A stretch of DNA of 9,049 bases from an uncultured Asticcacaulis sp. (GTDB lineage: Bacteria > Pseudomonadota > Alphaproteobacteria > Caulobacterales > Caulobacteraceae). The first letter of the stretch is position 1, and each line of letters starts with the position of its first letter. The position numbers and the translations under genes were made by a program. Below, in pieces: positions 5,305-9,049 of this stretch. The notes below the pieces were generated by a model. It saw only the letters and a program-made list of their open reading frames with translations. It did no database searches and was not told the DNA's origin. The stretch is from NCBI GenBank assembly GCA_946480525.1, contig CAMLLA010000152.1, positions 1 to 9,049 of the forward strand, read 5' to 3'.

Positions 5305-6390
5305 TTAGTCCAGCTTCAGGGCCGCTTTGACATTATTCCAATCAACTATCTTGAAGTTCTGGCGCACGCGCGCCGAGGTCGGCGTCTCAAGGTCGGTGTC
5401 TGAATCGTCCTGCATGACCACGACGCCGTTCGGATAAGGCCCTGCCTGTCCACCGAGGGCCGCGACGCCGTCGGTGCCGGTCACTGCGTCGATGCCGTTG
5501 CCCGGATAGACGGAGAAGCGCCCGGAATAGGCAGGCGTTGCACCGTCGATCCGCCAGACGGCGAAGGCGCTGTCGCCCTGTGACGACGCGATAAGGTAGG
5601 ACGTCGCGCCTTCGCGCAGGATGGTCAGGCCCTCGACGTCAGGCTGGAGGCTTTCGGACGGCGCGGCCGCCAACTGCATGCGCGCAGCGCCGACTGCGGG
5701 CCAGTCATTCAGGCTATATTGCCAGACGCCTTTGGCTTCTTCGCCGACATAGAACTGGCCGGTCTGGTCGTCAATGACGCAGCCTTCCGACTGGGAGCCG
5801 ACAGCAAAGCGCTTTTCATCCGACAGGCTATAGCCGCCCGTCGTATTGAGTTTGGCGATCGCAACGTCGCCTTTGATGCCGACAACCACAACGACGGGGG
5901 TACCTTTGACCAGCCCCATGCAGAAGCCATAGGCTTCGGACGTCGCCAGCGGCAGAAAGGCCAGGGTCTCGATCTTGTGCGCGGACGTCAGACGGAAGAG
6001 GGCGACGCCATTCCTAACACGGTCGGACGCCGCAATGAGCGGACCGTCAACAGTGTTGCGCAGATCGACATTGTTGAGAGGACCGTAGGCGACGAAATCG
6101 GCGACTGACCCGTCGATATTGTAGAGATAGAGGCCCGCCTTCTTGTCAGTCGCAACGATGAGCGCATCGGCAGGATTGTCCGGGTTAACCCAGATTTCGG
6201 GATCGTCGGCGCTGTCGAGATTTTTGCTGCCCACGGCCGCGGTTTCCGCGCTGGCCAAAACGGGCGTGCCGGTGCCGTTCGCGACCAGTTCAGAGTCCGA
6301 TATCAGTTCGGAATGCAACGGTGTGCAGGCGCTTAGCGTGGCGGCAAATGCAATCGCGGCGGCGGCGAACATCGGATGGCGAAATGTCAT
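5305..6390 (-). CDS. Beta-propeller phytase, predicted lipoprotein
   Basis: A 361-residue 3-phytase-type beta-propeller enzyme that releases phosphate from calcium phytate, predicted to be exported and lipid-anchored. Residues 1-22 are a signal peptide ending in the lipobox LSAC, so Cys22 would be the lipidated residue. Family motifs appear in order: DSADDPEIW (59-67), NNVDLR (106-111), YGFCMG (154-159), SEGCVIDD (201-208), GEEAKGVW (216-223), DVEGLTI (251-257) and IASSQGDSAF (267-276). These acidic and basic positions build the calcium and phosphate sites in the family, and the length suits a single-domain enzyme. The ATG has AAGG about six bases upstream. It is the third gene after a response regulator and histidine kinase on the same strand, with a 68-base gap holding a PHO-box-like repeat. 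Phytate is the family substrate; the true substrate here is inferred. Confidence 0.92.
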   Translation of the reverse strand: MTFRHPMFAAAAIAFAATLSACTPLHSELISDSELVANGTGTPVLASAETAAVGSKNLDSADDPEIWVNPDNPADALIVATDKKAGLYLYNIDGSVADFVAYGPLNNVDLRNTVDGPLIAASDRVRNGVALFRLTSAHKIETLAFLPLATSEAYGFCMGLVKGTPVVVVVGIKGDVAIAKLNTTGGYSLSDEKRFAVGSQSEGCVIDDQTGQFYVGEEAKGVWQYSLNDWPAVGAARMQLAAAPSESLQPDVEGLTILREGATSYLIASSQGDSAFAVWRIDGATPAYSGRFSVYPGNGIDAVTGTDGVAALGGQAGPYPNGVVVMQDDSDTDLETPTSARVRQNFKIVDWNNVKAALKLD

Positions 6391-6428
6391 GGCGAACCTT
6401 TATGGATGTTGCCGCGTCCGTAGTTCGT

Positions 6429-6450
6429 TTCTGTGACGGTTCCGTGAAGG
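6429..6450 (-). promoter_or_regulatory. PHO-box-like tandem repeat upstream of the phytase
   Basis: On the minus strand, heptamers CCTTCAC and CCGTCAC are separated by GGAA and followed by AGAA, giving an exact 11-bp period. The alphaproteobacterial PHO box is two CTGTCAT heptamers with 4-base AT-rich spacers. The matches are 4 of 7 and 5 of 7, so the site is degenerate. It lies about 38 bases before the phytase start in the gap after the kinase gene. A -10 at the expected distance is poor. Confidence 0.3.
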
Positions 6451-6458
6451 CTCAGCCC

Positions 6459-7850
6459 TTATTCGGCGGGAAGGGTGACCGTGGCGCGCAGGCCTCCCAT
6501 CGGGCTGGTGTCGAGCGTCAGGTCGCCGCCATGTCCCCGCACGATGTCGCGCGCGATGGCAAGGCCCAGGCCGACCCCCTTGATGTTCTGGTTGCGGGAA
6601 TCGTCCAGGCGGGAAAATGGCTTGAACGCGTCCTCACGCTTCTCCGGCGCGATGCCGGGACCATCGTCGTCGACGTGCAGGGTCAGGGTCCGATTGTCCT
6701 TGCCAACGCTGAGTTCGGCCGTCAGACGGACAGTCTTGCCGTAGTGGAAGCCGTTCATGACAAGGTTGTTCAGGGCGCGCTGAACCGATGAGGTGCGGAT
6801 GCGGACGGACACATCTTCGGCGGGCAGTTCGATTTCGAGCATGTGACCGGCCCGAAGCGTGCTGCTGCGGATGCCTTCGACGAGGTCGTGTACCGCGATG
6901 CTGTCCTTGTCCTCGGCGATTTCGCCGCGTGCGAAGGCAAGGTATTCGTCGATCATATAGGCCATTTCCGACACGTCCTGCTTCATGCGCTGGGTGGCGG
7001 CGTCCTGTTCGGTCATGGCCAGTTCGAGCTTGAGCCGGGTCAGGGGTGTGCGTAGATCGTGGCTGACCGAGGCCAGCAGGGTAGTGCGCTGTTCGATTTG
7101 GCGCTGGATGCGTTCCTTCATCTCCAGGAAGGCGTTGGCGGCCGAGCGGACCTCGGTGGCGCCATAGGGCTTGAAGGCCGGGTCGTCCTCGCCGCGGCCG
7201 AATTTCTCCGCAGCTTCGGCAAGCCGCTCGATGGCGCGAACCTGGTTGCGGATGAACAGCATGGCGACGGTTGTCAGCACGAAGGTGGCGCCGATCATCC
7301 AGTATAGGAAGATATAACCGGTGGTGGCGAACGCCCGGTCCTTGGGGACTATGAAGCGCAAGGTCCCTTCCTGAACCTTGATCCTCACATCCAGAAAGCC
7401 GGGGTAGCGGGTGGTGTCGAACCAGTAGGGATTGTCAATCTGCTGTCCCAATGCCCGATCGATGGCGCGGTCGAGCGGCACGAAGAGCGACTGGCGGTGA
7501 CTTGTAGGCAGGTCCTGGTTGCGTTGCAGGACGATCGACAGCTGCATCGGCCCCTTGGCCTGTTGGCCGATACGCTGGAGGTTGGCGGGCGTCGGCTCTT
7601 CTTCGTAGGCGTTGACGGCCCAGGCAATTTCACCGGCCATGGCTTCCGACAGGCGGGCGGTCACCGTCTCCCAGTGCATGTCGAAGAACATCCAGGTTAT
7701 GAGGACCTGCATGACAATAATCGGCAGGACGATGATCAGCAGGACGCGCGCCATCAGGGTGCGCGGGAAATTGCGCTTCAGGAAACGCGACCAGAAGCGA
7801 AAACGGGGCAGCTTCATGTGTCTGGCGCGACTGTTTTCCGGGGTGGCCAT
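6459..7850 (-). CDS. Sensor histidine kinase, EnvZ-like (HAMP-HisKA-HATPase)
   Basis: A 463-residue inner-membrane sensor that should autophosphorylate on His264 and pass phosphate to the adjacent response regulator. Order of parts: basic N-terminus, membrane helix about 34-56, periplasmic segment about 57-176, second helix about 177-200, HAMP about 201-253, HisKA with the H box SVSHDLRTPLTRLKLEL (261-277), then the ATPase with N box ALNNLVMNGFHYG (359-371), G1 box DDDGPGI (394-400) and G2 box GVGLGLAIA (425-433). All catalytic boxes look intact. The start may be ATG 7850, three bases after the regulator stop, or ATG 7817; neither has a clear ribosome site, and 7850 suggests coupling. The periplasmic domain gives no recognisable signal specificity. 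An orthologous named pair cannot be chosen from sequence alone. Confidence 0.93.
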   Translation of the reverse strand: MATPENSRARHMKLPRFRFWSRFLKRNFPRTLMARVLLIIVLPIIVMQVLITWMFFDMHWETVTARLSEAMAGEIAWAVNAYEEEPTPANLQRIGQQAKGPMQLSIVLQRNQDLPTSHRQSLFVPLDRAIDRALGQQIDNPYWFDTTRYPGFLDVRIKVQEGTLRFIVPKDRAFATTGYIFLYWMIGATFVLTTVAMLFIRNQVRAIERLAEAAEKFGRGEDDPAFKPYGATEVRSAANAFLEMKERIQRQIEQRTTLLASVSHDLRTPLTRLKLELAMTEQDAATQRMKQDVSEMAYMIDEYLAFARGEIAEDKDSIAVHDLVEGIRSSTLRAGHMLEIELPAEDVSVRIRTSSVQRALNNLVMNGFHYGKTVRLTAELSVGKDNRTLTLHVDDDGPGIAPEKREDAFKPFSRLDDSRNQNIKGVGLGLAIARDIVRGHGGDLTLDTSPMGGLRATVTLPAE

Positions 7851-7853
7851 GGA

Positions 7854-8546
7854 TTAGTCGGGCGCCAGCATGTAGCCCTTGCCGCGCACGGTTTGCAGAT
7901 AACGCGGGTTCTTCGGGTCCTGTTCGATCTTGCGGCGCAGGCGCGTCACCTGGACGTCGACGGCGCGGCCGGTGGTGTCGACGCTGTCCTTGGCCAGGTC
8001 CATGCGGTCGACCGGCACATTGGCGCGTTCGGCCAGGTATTTGAGCAACTGCGACTCGGCCTCGGTCAGGCGGACGGGCGAGCCGCTCTTGCTCAGTTCG
8101 GCGCGTTCCAGGTCGAAGACGAAGGGGCCCATGGCGATCGATTTCGGCAGGGCGGACTTCACGCCGGTGCGGCGCAAAATGGCCTCGATACGCAACAGCA
8201 GTTCCTGCGGTTCGAACGGCTTGGCCAGATAGTCGTCGGCGCCGAGCGTCAGGCCCTGGATGCGGTCATCGGCGTCGCCGCGCGCGGTCAGGATGAGGAT
8301 GGGCACCGGCGAATTGGCGCGAACCCACTTCGACAGGGAGAAGCCGTCTTCGCCCGGCATCATCACGTCCAGAATCAGGAGATCGAAATCGAGAAGTTGC
8401 AACATACGCTTGGCGGCGTCGGCATGCGCCGCAGCCGTGACACGAAATCCGTGCCTGGCCAGGAATTCCTTCAGCAGCGTGCGAATGCGATCGTCATCGT
8501 CGACAACCAGGAGATGGCGGACTGTGGCGTCATTGAGAGTCGTCAT
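7854..8546 (-). CDS. OmpR-family response regulator (receiver plus winged helix)
   Basis: A 230-residue DNA-binding response regulator, the evident partner of the downstream kinase. The receiver domain (about 10-124) has the acidic pocket VVDDDD (14-19), phosphoacceptor Asp60 in LILDVMMPGEDG, Thr87 in LILTARG and Lys109 in YLAKPF. The winged-helix output domain (about 137-228) ends with the typical VDVQVTRLRRKIEQDPKNPRYLQTVRGKGYML. The start is ATG 8546, nine codons before the first receiver strand. In-frame ATG 8561 and GTG 8633 lack ribosome sites and add unconserved residues. Three bases separate it from the kinase. It resembles CenR/PetR/OmpR-type regulators of alphaproteobacteria, but which one is not decidable here. 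Confidence 0.94.
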   Translation of the reverse strand: MTTLNDATVRHLLVVDDDDRIRTLLKEFLARHGFRVTAAAHADAAKRMLQLLDFDLLILDVMMPGEDGFSLSKWVRANSPVPILILTARGDADDRIQGLTLGADDYLAKPFEPQELLLRIEAILRRTGVKSALPKSIAMGPFVFDLERAELSKSGSPVRLTEAESQLLKYLAERANVPVDRMDLAKDSVDTTGRAVDVQVTRLRRKIEQDPKNPRYLQTVRGKGYMLAPD

Positions 8547-8669
8547 GTCTGCTCGCGGCATAGTAGTGGTGCGCCGGCGGGAGGGATTCGGCGCATTTTC
8601 CGGCACTTTAAGGCCAGTGATCCGGATTGTCACATCTATTACGCCTCGTGGGACAAGGGATTTTCACGT

Positions 8670-8704
8670 CGATGCGAAAAACAGTGAGGCCTCTTTCCGC
8701 ATCG
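8670..8704. promoter_or_regulatory. Operator-like dyads between the response regulator and PAS gene
   Basis: CGATGCG (8670-8676) and CGCATCG (8698-8704) form a perfect 7-bp inverted repeat with a 21-base spacer, and the spacer contains the perfect palindrome GAGGCCTC (8686-8693). It lies in the divergent gap, about 125 bases upstream of the regulator start and 50 bases before the PAS gene. It could bind a regulator controlling either or both genes; the binding protein is unknown. Confidence 0.3.
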
Positions 8705-8739
8705 TCGGTCATGGCGCTTTTCAATTTCGTCCTTTGCGC

Positions 8740-8747
8740 GTTATAAA
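8740..8747 (+). promoter_or_regulatory. Candidate -10 element implying a leaderless PAS-gene transcript
   Basis: GTTATAAA matches the Caulobacter -10 pattern GCTANAWC at 5 of 7 fixed positions and contains TATAAA. Only six bases (8748-8753) separate it from ATG 8754, and no Shine-Dalgarno is present, so transcription would start at or beside the A of the ATG. The -35 is weak (TTTTCA at 8718-8723, 18 bases from TATAAA). Confidence 0.35.
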
Positions 8748-8753
8748 GCCCTC

Positions 8754-9049
8754 ATGACCAGGGAGCGGGTATTCAGCGAGATCAAGTCGGCGCAGGATAC
8801 GGGCCTGTTCGAAACGCTGGCCAATTCCCTGCCGGCCCTGGTGTGGGTTGCGGACGCGTCTGGCGCCTGCATCTGGTTCAACCGGCAGTGGCTGGATTTT
8901 ACCGGACGTACCCTGGAGCAGGAACTGGGAAGCGGGTGGGTGGACAGTGTCCATCCCGACGACCGGCAGCATTGCGTCGAGACCTATCACCGCAATCTGT
9001 CTGCGCGGCAGCCGTCCCAGATCGAATATCGGCTGCGTCATCATACGGG
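8754..9049 (+). CDS. PAS-domain signalling protein, N-terminal 98 residues, cut by window edge
   Basis: The frame is open from ATG 8754 to the window end. The protein begins MTRERVFSEI and enters a PAS domain at about residue 19: LFETLANSLPALVWVADASG, then CIWFNRQWLDFTGRTLEQELG and GWVDSVHPDDRQHCVETYHRNL, with IEYRLRHHTG at the edge. The GW-x4-HPDDR pattern is typical of PAS_3-type sensors in hybrid or soluble histidine kinases and diguanylate cyclases. No membrane segment precedes it, so it starts as a cytosolic sensor. The output domain is outside the window and cannot be named. It is divergent from the response regulator, with a 207-base gap. Confidence 0.85.
   Translation, partial: MTRERVFSEIKSAQDTGLFETLANSLPALVWVADASGACIWFNRQWLDFTGRTLEQELGSGWVDSVHPDDRQHCVETYHRNLSARQPSQIEYRLRHHT

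Noticed and set aside
8547..8633. Longer response regulator N-terminus (GTG 8633 or ATG 8561)
   Set aside because: The receiver domain begins shortly after ATG 8546. The extra 5 or 29 residues are Arg/Pro-rich with no ribosome site.
7497..8687. A 396-codon open frame on the plus strand
   Set aside because: It is antisense to the histidine kinase and response regulator, both with intact domain motifs. The translation has low complexity (Gln/His/Gly/Arg-rich) and no recognisable domain, as expected of a shadow frame in GC-rich DNA.

Overview
The window looks like a chromosomal segment from a GC-rich alphaproteobacterium, most likely of the Caulobacterales (Caulobacter/Asticcacaulis-like). That assignment is inference. 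It rests on the codon use, on promoters resembling the Caulobacter housekeeping pattern (TTGACGS, 10-14 bases, GCTANAWC), on the UbiK, YbjN-like, ProC gene run, and on a GC-rich palindromic intergenic element of a kind I associate with this order. I see no phage, transposon, CRISPR array, tRNA or rRNA. Almost all of the window is core housekeeping coding sequence, so the less expected signals sit in the short intergenic gaps.

Layout, left to right. On the minus strand from 3399 down to 1 are lgt (prolipoprotein diacylglyceryl transferase), a MidA/NDUFAF7-type methyltransferase starting with TTG two bases after the lgt stop, pgeF (laccase-domain/YfiH family), and the first 126 codons of prs (PRPP synthase). 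A 75-bp nested palindrome separates the methyltransferase from pgeF. A leader with three hairpins and its own likely promoter separates pgeF from prs. On the plus strand, divergent from lgt, are ubiK (ubiquinone-biosynthesis accessory factor), a YbjN-domain protein and proC, closely spaced and probably one operon (3577-5217). The divergent lgt/ubiK gap holds an 8-bp inverted repeat that could be an operator.

After a convergent gap with a symmetric hairpin, the minus strand carries a beta-propeller phytase lipoprotein (6390-5305), an EnvZ-like sensor histidine kinase (7850-6459) and an OmpR-family response regulator (8546-7854). Transcription order is regulator, kinase, phytase. Just upstream of the phytase are two half-matching PHO-box heptamers with the correct 11-bp period. 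Divergent from the regulator, the right edge holds the start of a PAS-domain protein (8754 onward) whose promoter places the transcript start at or next to the ATG.

Functional links: Lgt would lipidate the phytase, which has a clear lipobox. UbiK supports ubiquinone synthesis and MidA-type methyltransferases support respiratory complex I assembly. ProC (proline) and Prs (PRPP) are primary metabolism. I found no convincing undescribed multi-gene system. The best leads are the structured prs leader, the possible PHO control of the phytase beside a two-component system, and the operator-like dyads in the two divergent gaps.
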